64,000 bases of DNA. It comes from Adiantum capillus-veneris (Eukaryota > Streptophyta > Polypodiopsida > Polypodiales > Pteridaceae). The stretch lies in NCBI GenBank assembly GCA_014529385.2, contig CM043943.1, positions 157,934,247 through 157,998,246 of the forward strand. Direction: 5' to 3'. Shown here one piece after another: positions 32,215 to 42,949 of this stretch (the stretch's first letter is position 1; the number at the start of each line of letters is the position of its first letter). Position numbers and translations under genes: made by a program. The notes beneath the pieces are model-generated. The model ran no database searches. It had not been told where the DNA came from and saw nothing but the letters and a program-made list of their open reading frames with translations.

Positions 32215-32590
32215 ATGGCTCACACAAAGCAGCTAGCTAGGAAGGTATACCTGCAAGGTAGCCAACCTTCAACTTCATGAGTTGCAGGAAAAACCGTATC
32301 CAATTTACGGGCAACTATGTGGAGTCAAAGGTACAAGCAAAACCAAAGTGCACTACTTGAGCTTCTCAAACTCCAAAGGCATATATCCCTAGCTATCCCT
32401 AAGCTACCTTTTTAGAGAGTTGTGCACGAGATCTGTGAGAGAGGACCTGAATTTTTGATGGGAAAAAAGCACGATGGGTTGCCTTTATGAGGCAATCAAA
32501 GAATTTTTCATCGAGCTATTCCAAGATAGCTATGTCCTTATAGTTCATGCCCATACTAGAGTGAATATGAAGGCCTGGGATATCTGTTCC
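32215..32590 (+). pseudogene. Histone H3-like pseudogene
   Basis: ATG at 32215 starts MAHTKQLARK, very close to the histone H3 N-terminus. After a divergent stretch, the frame from about 32328 gives RYKQNQSALLELLKLQ, then AIPKLPF, a TAG, and RVVHEI, matching in order the start of the H3 fold (RY...AL.E...Q...L.I.KLPF-Q-R.V.EI). The TAG sits where H3 has Gln. A +1 shift then leads to EAIKEFFIELFQDS, IVHAHTRVNMKAWDI, matching the EA..Y...LFED....IHA.RV..M..DI part of H3. Two frame breaks and a nonsense codon show that it is dead. Canonical H3 and a diverged variant (for example a centromeric one) cannot be told apart. Confidence 0.7.
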
Positions 32591-32699
32591 TTTAGGTTGT
32601 TATGCTTGAGGTACGGCAAGACACTTGCACCAATCCATCTTTTTGATAAGAGAATGTATAGCATTTTGACATTACCATTAATCAACAAAGTCAAGGTGA

Positions 32700-34265
32700 A
32701 GGATGTGAGCACCACCCAGCACACATATAACACACTTGAATGTGGAACGACTCCAAGAACAAGTGGAGGAAGAGGAAGTGGTCTTGGCCGAGTCAAATGA
32801 CTTGGAAATGTTAGTGGCTATTGATGAAGCTAACAACAAAACCCTACTTTTCCCATGTCTCAATTTTGACATTGCACTTTTTGTCTAGGGATAGATTTTC
32901 TATTTTTTCTTTGGCCCTTAAGAGATAACCATATTGTAAGATGGCATGAGGGAGTTGATGGACCAGATTATAAATTTTGGTCTCTGGTACGTGAAATTTT
33001 TTTTGTAGAGATTATTTTGTGTTTCTAACATGTTTAGGCTACTCACTAATTTTTTTTTCCAACTCACATCATGCTTGCCTCTAATTTCCCATGGAATTTC
33101 CAATCCGAGGTAGCTGTGTTAGATACACAGCTTTTAGTGTTGCTTATCTTGGAATCCACATCCTTGATCAATGTCATTGATTGATTTCAATCAATCAACA
33201 TGGAGAGAGTGAAGGTTTTAGTTCTAGCTTACAATGAAGAGTAAGTGTTTTCTATTTTATCATTGTTTCAATATTTTGTCTAGGATGAATAACAACATAA
33301 TTCCTAAATATGTGCAAATAGTTCACACTGGAGACTTTTTGGACTAAACATCGAGTGCAAGCGTTGCTACCTTGCAAACTTTACTCACGGGTTTCATGGG
33401 AATGTCGGAAGGTAGTTTTCTATCATTCACTTTTTCAAATTATATGCAGCATGTTATCACCATCTGCTATGTCCTATAGGTCTATGTGGCTTCTTGGGAA
33501 GCGTTGACCTAGGAAAATATCTGGGAAGACATGCTAATTTTGAGTTTCAAGGTGCCCAAAGAAGACGACGATTATTATTCTGGATGGAGAGTTCTTGCAA
33601 ATATAGAGCTTCTATTAGCGTGCACTTGTGTTGAGGAGTGTAGAAGTGTAAGTGTACTCTTTTTCTTTTGCACTCCTTAAGCGATTTCTACTATATTTAC
33701 GTAGGATAGGAATTTTGTTTGCAGGCAAGGAACCTGGTAAGATTATTCCGATGTCCAAGTCGAGGTATTCAGAATGACGATGATCCAAAATATGTTCAAC
33801 CTTGTGGAGACATATCTTGAAGGATCCCCAACGCTTTGTCTTTCCACAACCACGGTCACAACCACGGCCTCCACCTCAGAGGTACAAAGTAGTACCTCAA
33901 GCAACACAACAAGCACCTACAATTGCCTTGCCTCATCTCTCTAATGAGTCCAGCTCTAGCCTTTTTGTATACCCAACTTTATAGAGGATGCTAATACCAC
34001 TGTACAATCCTCTTCTCAAACCCCAGCCCATCATCTAACAACCAAACCGTCTCCTGAGCATGACCCAACACCCTCAGTCCCTCATGCTGCCAAGGCTGCT
34101 CATTCACTTTCTCGCTCACCTTCCATCCCTGCTAACTCTCAATCTATTCCTTCCTTGAGCAAGCCTTTACATTCTAGTCATGATAATCACGGTAAGAAGG
34201 GATCTGCCCACTATTGTATAACGAGAATTAAAAATCAATGTATTGATTGGATAATACAGTGTACA
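32700..34265 (+). pseudogene. Further exon-like remnants (acidic, unknown, then Pro/Ser-rich)
   Basis: Plus-strand pieces with splice-like borders. An acidic segment lies near 32735-32880 (RLQEQVEEEEVVLAESNDLE). A short exon (VRWHEGVDGPDYKFWSL) ends at a GTACGTG donor near 32987. MERVKVLVLAYNEE lies before GTAAGTG near 33243. A segment VPKEDDDYYSGWRVLANIELLL ends at GTAAGTG near 33649. After TTGCAG (33724), ARNLVRLFRCPSRGIQNDDD and YVQPCGDIS follow. The tail (33820-34265) is Pro/Ser/Thr-rich with one frameshift. It may be the decayed host or transposon gene that also holds the H3-like part. The family is unknown. Confidence 0.35.
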
Positions 34266-35205
34266 TGATTGTACCCAATGTAAAGACAAGTTGCTTCGGA
34301 CTTTTTTTTTTGTGCTCAGACTTTGTTTGCAAGAAAACTTGTATTTCATTTTTGTATGAGTAACGATTACAAAAATGCTAACTACAACTTCGTTATAGAA
34401 TTGGGGTTTAGAACATCATGCTGCTTTGTGTGAGCCGCCTTCTTCAATTAGGAGTTGCACTGCACCAAAAATAGTTGGTAATGATATATCTCTGCATAGA
34501 CAATCTCCTTCTCCTTTCTTTGAGAGACTTGTATAATCCAACATTTAGATTAAACTTAAATTTTCTGACAATGACAAACAAGGAAATAGTACATGCAAAA
34601 CATACTACCTTTCATATGTTGCACTGGAAAAGAAATCTTGGAGGAAGGTTGAGGTCAATCTTATTCTCCAAGTCCTAGAGCACCTAGAAAAGAAATTTTG
34701 GAGAATGAGGTTGAGGTAAACTTCATTCTCCAAGTCCTCTTGCACCTATTGTAGTACTGCCTCAAATGCTAAGAACAGTCAACAACTAAGGTCCACACCA
34801 CACCTTAAGCGTCCTATAAGGATTATTCATGTCATCATGCGAATCTTGATCAATAGCTAACAAATGGCCATTCACTCGATTCCACCTTATCAAGTAAAAG
34901 GAAGCTATGAAGTTGTAAGAAGCTAGATGCATTTACACATAATAGACTTCTTATCTACCTTGCAAAAGATGCTATCAAAATCATGGACACCCCTATTAGG
35001 ATTAGCCCAAACTTGGACATCCAAGAGTGTGTGAACATTTGTAAAGCCTATAAAGGTCTAATAAAACTTAATGATAATTCCCTTTTATTTTGATCGAGTG
35101 GTCTGCAACCTTATCTTACCTCTCTCACTCTTCTTCTCTGCAAGACTCACCCTCTCCCATAGCTATGTTAATACGAGACATTGTTTGCTTCCGTGCGTGA
35201 GCTCT
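34266..35205. other. No supported gene; possible U3 of a solo LTR at the right end
   Basis: Short unsupported frames only. GAGGTTGAGGT..A.CTT.ATTCTCCAAGTCCT occurs twice (about 34649-34678 and 34710-34740), a local repeat. The last few hundred bases precede a primer-site-like sequence at 35211-35222 and may be an LTR. Confidence 0.3.
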
Positions 35206-35210
35206 ACAAG

Positions 35211-35222
35211 AGGTATCAGAGC
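35211..35222 (+). promoter_or_regulatory. Primer-site-like sequence (initiator-Met tRNA type)
   Basis: AGGTATCAGAGC, one base from the TGGTATCAGAGC primer site of many plant LTR elements, just after GCTCTACA. No element body was recognised behind it. Confidence 0.4.
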
Positions 35223-35499
35223 AAAGGTGTCATCCCAGGGAGATTGTAGTGAAGAAGAGGTCGTAAAGTCTTGAAGAGAGGCTTGCAAAAGGTGGAAGTT
35301 TTGATGTACGGTCACTGAAAGTGGCAAAGGCTGGAGTGTAACAAAAATTGTTCGAAGGAAAGTCGAGCCAGGAACTCTCGACAGGAGCTTGACCAGCCTA
35401 CCTGAGTCTTAGCCTTGAAGGCCAAGTAGGGCTAGGTACAATAGTGCCCTAAAGGGGTGGGATAGATGTTTGCGGATTCACTAAACGGACACCTATCCA

Positions 35500-36351
35500 G
35501 ACACCACATTTGTACTTTATAATTTTTCCGAGCTAGTGCAGGTACATTTGTGTAAATTTTGATTCTAGAGTAGCAAGTCGATTCCTTGAGTTGTAATTCT
35601 GTCATGATATGTTTAAAGGCCCATGTGAGCCGGCCATTGGCCATTTAGAAAGACCTAGGTATAAAATCCAATAGCCTTAATGTGAAAACAGACTTAGCTT
35701 TTGAAGAGAAAAGAGCTATGTTGTACACACGCTCAAGAGGCCAAGTAGCTACAATTTTTAATCAATAGATCTAATGACTGGGTAATCTTTTTTTGATTCC
35801 AAAACTTGCATTGTGTTTCTCTTTCCTTGATCTTTCAATCAAGTGTAAGCATTGTCAGTTTTGATGACTACGTGTTGGTGCGATTAATGCTCAAATTTGA
35901 GTGCTCAAATCATTGCTTTTAACGTTTTGACCATAGGACAGTGTTATTAGACCATAGGGTGATCTTTCTGGATAGTTTTATTGTAATTTTTAGGACCGTG
36001 ATCATGATGAATTGTGATTTTGGTACCTTGTTTGATTGCAACTAGACTTGGCAGGATAGTGGCCCTAGACTTCCTAGACCTCCTCTTAAAATTTTGTTGC
36101 ATTTCGAGTCCGTTCTAGTGCCAAAATGGTGTGATGACATAGACCGGTGAGAGAAAGGACCTATGCAAATTTTTCAATCATAGAGTGGTTATTTGCTTCT
36201 TGAACTGATGCATTGCTTGTTAGGTTCACTTCTTGAGGACTAACAACCTCAAAGAGTCTTCGTGCCCCATCCGAGTCACTTCCTTGAGTGTTGACATTAT
36301 ATTAGTGCCAGATAGCATGCTACAGATGCCCGTTGCCATGACCTGCTAACA
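35500..36351 (+). repeat. Probable plus-strand LTR preceding a gypsy-type primer site
   Basis: A TATA-like GGTATAAAAT at 35659-35668 and a following T-rich transcript-end-like region lie upstream of CTAACA, which borders the primer-site-like sequence at 36352-36370. The left boundary is not fixed. It may be the 5' LTR of the element whose gag begins near 48613, but the LTR at 63175 does not match it by eye. Confidence 0.35.
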
Positions 36352-36370
36352 TTGGCACCATTTTTGGGGA
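36352..36370 (+). promoter_or_regulatory. Gypsy-type primer-binding site
   Basis: TTGGCACCATTTTTGGGGA. It resembles the TTGGCGCCGTTGCCGGGGA-type primer site of Athila/Tat gypsy elements and the copy at 52279-52297. Confidence 0.5.
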
Positions 36371-36699
36371 ATGATTATTAGATGGTGAGTGACCTAGTGC
36401 ATATTCAGAGCGTTCTTTTTTGAAGATTTTTCTTTCCATTCCATTGACACCTTAGTAGTGAAGCAGCTAGACACGAGGTTTGGTGCTTAATATAGTGTAG
36501 AAGTCGAAGACTTGCTAGATCTATTCTTGAGAGGTGAAGAGAGTTGTGAGAGTGAGATAACCAAAATAATTTTACTCTCCGATTTTCTCATTACTTCCAG
36601 AGTGATGTCCCGTATTTTGTACTGCTTCTAATTTGCATTGTTTTGCTTTTTTTTCTTCCTATTTTCTTTCTAGCACATAGAAGTAGGGTAAATAGAAAC

Positions 36700-38238
36700 C
36701 ATCAAAATCAAATTTGGCTAAAAATATTAGAGAAGAAAAGAGTGAAAACTATATTTTGGCAAAAATGGCCACTTTGAAAAAGGGAAAATTTGATGGTAGA
36801 CACTTCAAAAGTGATCCAAATAAAAATATATATTGACCAAGGGCTTTACAATACTCATCATAGGCAATCTTGAAAGTTTGAGCAGAATCTCTGGAGGGAC
36901 ATGGATCATGATCCATGATCCTCAGAGGCCATTTTTGCAGAAAAGTTGTCAATGACCCTTGGTATCAACAAAACTTTGCTGTGATACAGTTTGTTTGCAA
37001 GAAAAATTCAAAAATCGCATCATATTTGGCTGACAGGGCAAAAATAGTAGAAATAAGGGTTTTAGACACAAAATTTGGCACATTTTGAGAATTTGTGATC
37101 CAAATTCAAAAAAACTGGGATTTTTAATATGCAGGATAAGACAGAACTACCTGGCCAAATTTCATGCCAAAATGCTGTCAAACGTGGATTGTGATCCATG
37201 TACCTTTTCATCATTTGGGGCTAAGATTTGACCAGTGGGTAGCTGACATCATTTGGAAGGACTTTCCCAAAAGGCACAATAGCAAAATATTGCAAAAAGT
37301 TGATCAAAGCCAAACATAAAAAATTAGTCAAAACCGCAGGACAGCCACAAAAATTTTCTTTTGATTGACCAATTTGTTTTCAAATTCAAAAAAAAGTTGT
37401 GGAGTAGACTACTGACACTGTAAGTAATCAACATGCCAAATTTGGTGTCCAGATCTGATGGAACATGGATCACAATCCATACGCCTCATCATGATATTTA
37501 GATGAGATTTGAACAATAGGTAGCTAAAACCTAGACAAATACTTTTCTCAAAAGGCTCATTGACAAAAAAATTGTAAAAAACGGTCAAAAGAGCCAAAAA
37601 CAAAACATTGTCAAAAATTGTCACATCATCAGACTGAATATTTCCCTTTTGGTTGAGCAAAACTGATTAAATTTCAAGAATATTTTGGGGGATAGGCTAC
37701 AAACATCATAGTCTATCAGCACACCAAATTTTAGATACAAAAGTGATGGAACATGGATCGCAATCCATGTACTTCATGTGAATTTTTTGACAAAAACTAT
37801 ATTAGCCTATAGCAGAGACCATTGCGAACAAAACTTCCAAAAGGAGGGTTGTCAAAAAAGTCTTAAAAACTCATCAAAACGGCAAAAAACAGTTCAAAGT
37901 GGAAACCTATCAAAACGGACCTAGGGTTTCACTTTCGGATGACTTTTTCTTGTCCAAATCCAAAAAGATTTTGGGGATAGCCTAGAAATACATTTAATCT
38001 ATAAGTGGTTCAAATTTGAGATCAAAAGCTATTGCAAATCTTGAAACCAAAACTTAACCATTGTTTGTATTCTACAAGCTATTTCTAGCCTAACCCCAAG
38101 GTTTCATCTCATTTGGACATCAAAACCCAAGTCAAAATCACAAAATTGTCCAAGTACTCAGAGAAAGTGCAAGAATTGACCTAATTTCCAAACCAAAGGT
38201 CCAAACCCAAAAAGTCGCATACCATAGCATCTAGTGAT
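36700..38238. repeat. Tandem repeat array with palindromic core, left part
   Basis: Four copies of the core CATGGATC-NN-GATCCATG or near variants at 36900-36917, 37185-37202, 37464-37481 and 37752-37769, spaced 285, 279 and 288 bp. Between the cores, similar AT-rich phrases recur (aaaa.tgtcaaaa, caaatttg...aaaa). No protein coding. The array is interrupted by copia C at 38244 and resumes at 42240. Confidence 0.75.
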
Positions 38239-38243
38239 CATAT

Positions 38244-38435
38244 TGAAGGAGTACGAGCAGAAGTGTGACGCGAGAGAGAGTGCGAGAAGAAGAGCAAGAC
38301 GATATGGTGAACTCGCTCTACTGTAATGTGTAGAGCATAGTGAGTTCTTATTAGGTTTTTACAAAAGAATATGTGTATATACCTGGCGGCCCGCCCACTT
38401 ACCTGGGCGACCACATTGGGCTTTATACCCCAACA
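38244..38435 (-). repeat. C 3' LTR
   Basis: 192 bp. The polypurine tract AAGTGGGAGGT (complement of 38436-38446) adjoins it. Confidence 0.9.
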
Positions 38436-38524
38436 ACCTCCCACTTAAAGTCCAATGTGGTACTTTAAGTGTGAGAGAAGCTACTATACAAGCTAATATA
38501 CAAGAGATGTAGAGAAGTGATGTA

Positions 38525-38925
38525 CTACCCTACACCTAACTGCTTGCGAAAATGCGCAAAGCTCTCTGAGGGAAGTCCTTTTGTAAGTAGATCAGCAGGA
38601 TTTTCTATGGTGTGAACTTTGAAAAGCTGAAGTTGCTTATCCTCGAGCATTTCCCTGATGAAATGATACTTCACATCCACATGCTTTGTCTTTGAGTGAT
38701 AAACTGGATTGCGAGCGAGTTGTATAGCACTTTGACTATCACAATATAACACAGGCATCTCTTCTTTGATTCCCAAATCTGTTACTAGTCGATTAAGCCA
38801 AATTGATTCTTTGCATGCCTCTGATGCTGCAACATATTCAACCTCTGTAGTAGATTGAGTAACAAAATCTTATAATCTAGAACGCCATGATACTGCTCCA
38901 CCAGCCAATGTAAAGACATACCTTG
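38525..38925 (-). pseudogene. C RNase H C-terminal half
   Basis: 38525-38776 encodes VLYCDSQSAIQLARNPVYHS, HVDVKYHFIREML, NPADLLTKGLPSESFAHFRK, the C-terminal part of copia RNase H. The sequence to the right, to about 38925, has the preceding RNase H part in a shifted frame (AGGAVSWRSRL, TEVEYVAASEACKE). The deletion joint to integrase lies near 38925. Confidence 0.85.
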
Positions 38926-38929
38926 GCCA

Positions 38930-39741
38930 AAGACTCTGAGATGCTTGTATGAGGGCATTTTGCCTGACCATACCATCTCTGCCACTGAATCCTTCTGCAA
39001 AACCTTGCTAGGAGATCTATTTATCAGATGAACAACTGTTGATACAGCTTCAGCCCAAAACCCATTTGGCAGTTGTGCATTAGACAACATACTTCTGACC
39101 TTCTCTTGTATGGTCCTATTCATCCTCTCAGCAACACCATTTTGAGGAGGATTGTAAGGATCAGTAAGTTCATGTTTTATACCTTTTGACTCACAAAAGT
39201 CCTGAAAGGCCTTTGAAACAGACTCTCCACCATTGTCAGTACATAAGCATTTAAGCTTCTTGCCACTCTGATTCTCCACAAGTGTCGCAAACATTTTGAA
39301 AACACTAAACGCTTCATCCTTGTGCTTGAGAAAGTAAACCCATACTTTCCTCGAGTAATCATCTATAAATTTCATAAAGTAAGAAGCTCCCCCTAGAGAT
39401 AGGTTAGGCATAGGTCCACACAAGTCACTATGAACAAGTGCCAACTGTGTATCTCTTCTACTGCTTCTATGCTTATGTGGCTGCTGTGTTTGCTTACCAT
39501 ACAGACAATGTTCACAGAATTCAAAATCATTAAATGACAAGCCAGGCAAATAACCAGAACGAGACAAGATTTCCATTCCCTTCTTGTACAAATGTCCTAA
39601 CCGGCTATGCCACAAAGAAACGTTCGGCTGCTCGGTTACATTGATTACATTTTTAGAGACATTTGATACATAAATCATGTAAAGTCCTCCAGACTTTACT
39701 CCATGTGCTACTATCATAGAACCCTTGGATATCTTCCACAT
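38930..39741 (-). pseudogene. C integrase
   Basis: The frame covers SLWHSRLGHLYKKGMEILSR, CEHCLYGKQTQ (zinc-binding Cys pair), HSDLCGPM and YFMKFIDDYSRKVWVYFLK (first core Asp in HSD), CTDNGGESVS (second Asp), DPYNPPQNGVAERMNR (catalytic Glu), and ends abruptly after YKHLRVFG at the deletion joint. It shares a frame with gag, separated by one TAG at 39742-39744. Confidence 0.85.
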
Positions 39742-39744
39742 ATT

Positions 39745-40947
39745 CTATCCAAAAGTGGTGACGTAGCCAGCATCATCAAGTAAACTTGTGCTGATCAAGC
39801 TCTTTGTAATTGCGGGAACATGTCTCACATTCTTCAGCGTGAAAGAAGAGCCATTTTGAAACTTCAATTGAACATCTCCAACACCTAAGATCTCACATGT
39901 CTGCCCATTGCCTAGCCGAACATGATCTTTAGTGGTCACATAAGAGGTAAACCACTTCTTGTTTGGAGACACATGAAGTGATGCCCTTGAGTCTATAATC
40001 CAGTCACTCAGTGCATTTCCATCAGATGCTGTAAGAAGAGCTAAGTCCATTGTATTTTTCAAGAAGTAGATATCTCCTGACACTAGACTGTCATCCTCTG
40101 CAACAGTGTTTGTCACATTTATTTCTTGAATCTTCACTGAGGACTTGTTCTTCTCACCATGGTCTTCTGCTTTCTCTTTGCCTTTTTCTGCTTTCAATTC
40201 TCTGCTGTCTCTTTTCATGTGACCCTTCTTGCCACAATGGTAGCATTCTATGTCACTCTTGCCTTTAGCACTGCGGGACTTACTACGAGATTGATCCCTC
40301 TTTCCACCTTTGTACTTTTCTTTGGTCCTTCCCCTGACAACTAAGGTTGTTCCTTTGCCTTTGTCCATTGTCTTTCTGTTGGTTTCTTCAGTAAGTAGAC
40401 TGCCTTCTACACCTGCTATGGTCAAAACATTTGGAGGTGCAGAATTACTCAAAGCTGTGCGAAAAGTGTCCCAACTTTCCGGCAATGTGATCAACAGGAA
40501 CATAGCTCTAACAGGTTCATCAAACTTGACACCTTGAGCTGAAAACTGACTATAGATGGTGTTGAATTCATTCAGATGATTGGACATAGGTGTCCCTTCT
40601 TTCATCTTCAAGTCAACAAGCTTCTTAAGCCAGTATACCTGTGAAGCTGCACTCTGCTTCTCATAAAGATCACTCAGCTTTTTCCATGCTTGATAAGCCG
40701 ACATCTCGCCTGCTACATTGAAGTAAACGCTTTCTGCCAAAGTCAGCATAATGGTAGAAAGTGCCAATTCATCCATTTTGCTCCATTCATCTTCGTCCAT
40801 ATCTTGTGGTTTTATCCCCTTGAGCTTTATAGGTTTTATCTGCTTCTTTTGTACCAACACATGCCAAATCTGCTTCTTCCACAATGGGAAATTGGTTCCA
40901 TCCAGCTTCTTGATATTGTAAAGAGAAGTGTCCTGTGATCCAGCCAT
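39745..40947 (-). CDS. C gag and protease (400-codon open frame)
   Basis: Starts MAGSQDTSLYNIKKLDGTNF with LWKKQIWHVLVQKKQ, the same gag type as B1. Capsid part to about residue 190; zinc knuckle CYHCGKKGHMKRDSREL with the last Cys replaced by Ser; then EINV...; then the protease DWIIDSRASLHVSPNKKWF, where the catalytic D-S-G reads D-S-R. It ends at a TAG that interrupts the F-G-x-N-M-W sequence just before integrase. A full-length gag open frame in an RT-less element could matter for trans packaging, but the altered knuckle and protease suggest decay. Confidence 0.8.
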   Translation of the reverse strand: MAGSQDTSLYNIKKLDGTNFPLWKKQIWHVLVQKKQIKPIKLKGIKPQDMDEDEWSKMDELALSTIMLTLAESVYFNVAGEMSAYQAWKKLSDLYEKQSAASQVYWLKKLVDLKMKEGTPMSNHLNEFNTIYSQFSAQGVKFDEPVRAMFLLITLPESWDTFRTALSNSAPPNVLTIAGVEGSLLTEETNRKTMDKGKGTTLVVRGRTKEKYKGGKRDQSRSKSRSAKGKSDIECYHCGKKGHMKRDSRELKAEKGKEKAEDHGEKNKSSVKIQEINVTNTVAEDDSLVSGDIYFLKNTMDLALLTASDGNALSDWIIDSRASLHVSPNKKWFTSYVTTKDHVRLGNGQTCEILGVGDVQLKFQNGSSFTLKNVRHVPAITKSLISTSLLDDAGYVTTFG

Positions 40948-42043
40948 AGCTACGCTTCATAGTAGTTTACTTTCCTGGGAAAAATTCGGCAGAGTTTCTC
41001 CTGTAAACTGACCTCTGAACCAATATCAACCTGTCAAATGAACCAATAAGCTTCAGATTCTGCAGAAATTTCGACAAAGTCTCCTTTGTAAAATGGCTCT
41101 GGTGTACTCAAAAAGAGACCAAAAACAGCTCAAAAAACCACTGTCTCTCTAACACTGTGGGTTGTGGGTAAACCTGTCCTGCACCTGTATTGTCTCTCAT
41201 TGTCCTGTCACTGTCCTGTAAGCATAGACTGCGACAATGCCTCAACGGCAGTAAAGCAAAGATGCAATCCCAACTGTCTAACTCACAGTCAATACATCCT
41301 AGCTGCCTATCTAAGGGTGCTCAAGGGATCGCTCCAAGACCTGTATCACCGAAAGGATCTCAACATTCGAGAATCCCCCAGCTCAATAAAACCTCACTCG
41401 ACCCTCAATAAAGGCTGCAGTAAATCTGACAGTACATAGACTTCCCACAAAGTCATACATCCACAAATTTCCCACTGTATGTTGTAACCGCTGCGGCGGT
41501 TGTTTGCTGCGTGACTCACAGCCAGCAAACCCTCAACAGACATACATCATCTCTGACAATACATCCCATGTGGAAGTACCTGCAATGTCAGGATGAAATC
41601 TGGAATATCAAGCAGCAAACACAAGCTACCTGATGAACTAGTGGATGTCGCCTACAATCTGTGCGTAGATGCGCCCGTGTCGTATGTGACACGCCTCCAA
41701 GAACTGTGAGCCGTCCTTCGATGTGTAGATAGCCACAAATCAGCACACTGGAAGTGCAGATATCCTCAGCACCTACAGTTTTAGGCAGAAACCCCAAATT
41801 TGCAGAGTCGGATCTACACCCTCCGAGACCACGGAGTCGAAAATGGCCTGCGCAGAACTTTGTCGAAGCCGAACGGTGGCCGAGATGACCTCAGAATGAA
41901 ATTGTGAGAACACCAAGCCCTTTGGGCTGCCACACAGGATTCGGGGCCGTGTCTTCGCCTGTAGAATCTCACTCCAATATGAGCAGGTGACTCTGGCTAC
42001 CTGCAGTGCTGCCCCGAGCCTCGATCTGAGCTCTGATACTAGT
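40948..42043 (-). other. C leader with primer site
   Basis: About 1.1 kb without supported coding. The minus-strand primer-site-like sequence TAGTATCAGAGC (complement of 42030-42041) lies next to the 5' LTR. Confidence 0.6.
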
Positions 42044-42234
42044 TGAAGGAGAACAAGCGGAAGTGCGACGCGAGAGAGAGTGCGAGAAGAAGAGCATGAC
42101 GATATGGTGAACTCGCTCTACTGTAATGTGTAGAGCATAGTGAGTTCTTATTAGGTTTTTACAAAAGAATATGTGTACATACCTGGCGGCCCGCCCACTT
42201 ACCTGGGCGACACATTGGGCTTTATACCCCAACA
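42044..42234 (-). repeat. C 5' LTR
   Basis: 191 bp, ending CCCAACA before the CATAT duplication. Confidence 0.9.
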
Positions 42235-42239
42235 CATAT

Positions 42240-42594
42240 TAATCCTGAGGGTACTAAGAAAAGTCAATGTGGGCTCCAAACATGGATCACGATCCATGTA
42301 CCTATGGTTTCTAGATTTGTAGTGCATATACAAGGAAAAATATCTCCAAGTTTAGCTTTGGAAAAAGATTGAGCAAAATTAGGTCAAAAGACATCAAAAT
42401 AGAAGATAGACTGAAAAACACAAAACAAACCTAGGGTTGGGCATTTGACCTAGCAAAACAAGTCTAAATTCAAAAAGATTTGAGATATAACTTGTGGACA
42501 TAGTGTGCAACAAGCTCGCCAGAGTTCAAATCCAGATGTGATTGAACATGGATCACGATCCATGTACCCCAACCTCAGAAATGAGTGAAAATTG
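42240..42594. repeat. Palindromic tandem repeat array, middle part
   Basis: Two cores, CATGGATC-AC-GATCCATG, at 42281-42298 and 42547-42564 (266 bp apart), both perfect in their arms. Removing element C and one TSD leaves about 533 bp between the cores at 37752 and 42281, equal to two repeat units, so one core has decayed. Copia A3 interrupts the array at 42595. Confidence 0.75.
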
Positions 42595-42825
42595 TGTTGG
42601 AATTAGGGTTGCAAAGAAACGCACACAGCTTGCAGAAGACAAAGAAACCTCAAGGCACACAGTAGAGAGTGTATTACTTAGTGTGCAATGGAAACATAGA
42701 TAGACCTAGAGTGATGGGTGTATATACAATGCTCGAGGGAAAAAACCTCCTAAAGAGGAAAAAAATGCCCCGCGGTCCTAGTGTGTTCACACACATCACT
42801 ACCACATGTATATGGTAATAAACCC

Positions 42826-42843
42826 TGTGGTCGCCCAGGTAAG
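42826..42843. other. 18-nt inverted piece of the C LTR at the A3 polypurine site
   Basis: TGTGGTCGCCCAGGTAAG is the exact reverse complement of 38398-38415 in the C left LTR. It replaces the polypurine/leader sequence (aatcccccctggag...) that A1, A2 and A4 carry next to the LTR. Confidence 0.75.
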
Positions 42844-42851
42844 GGGTACAT

Positions 42852-42949
42852 GAGTAAAGGGAAGTGCCCTACCATGAGGACATGATTAGTCCACAAAGGG
42901 GAGTAAAGGGAAGTGCCCTGCCATGAGGACATGATTAGTCCACAAAGGG
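42852..42949. repeat. 49-bp tandem duplication in A3
   Basis: GAGTAAAGGGAAGTGCCCT starts at 42852 and 42901. The units end CCACAAAGGG(G) and differ by a single base by eye. Confidence 0.85.

Larger units (their letters stand above)
38244..42234 (-). mobile_element. Copia element C: RT-less, with intact LTRs and target duplication
   Basis: LTRs 38244-38435 and 42044-42234 (TGAAGGAG...CCCAACA on the plus strand), TSD CATAT at 38239-38243 and 42235-42239. Length is 3991 bp. gag, protease, most of integrase and the RNase H end are present. Everything from the integrase C-terminus through RT to mid RNase H is missing. LTRs differ at about six sites plus one indel in 191 bp. It may have moved with RT supplied by another copy, or lost RT after insertion. 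Confidence 0.93.

Noticed and set aside
36900-37769. The palindromic repeats as a CRISPR array
   Set aside because: Spacing of 266-288 bp, degenerate units, similar inter-core sequence and a plant retroelement context exclude CRISPR.
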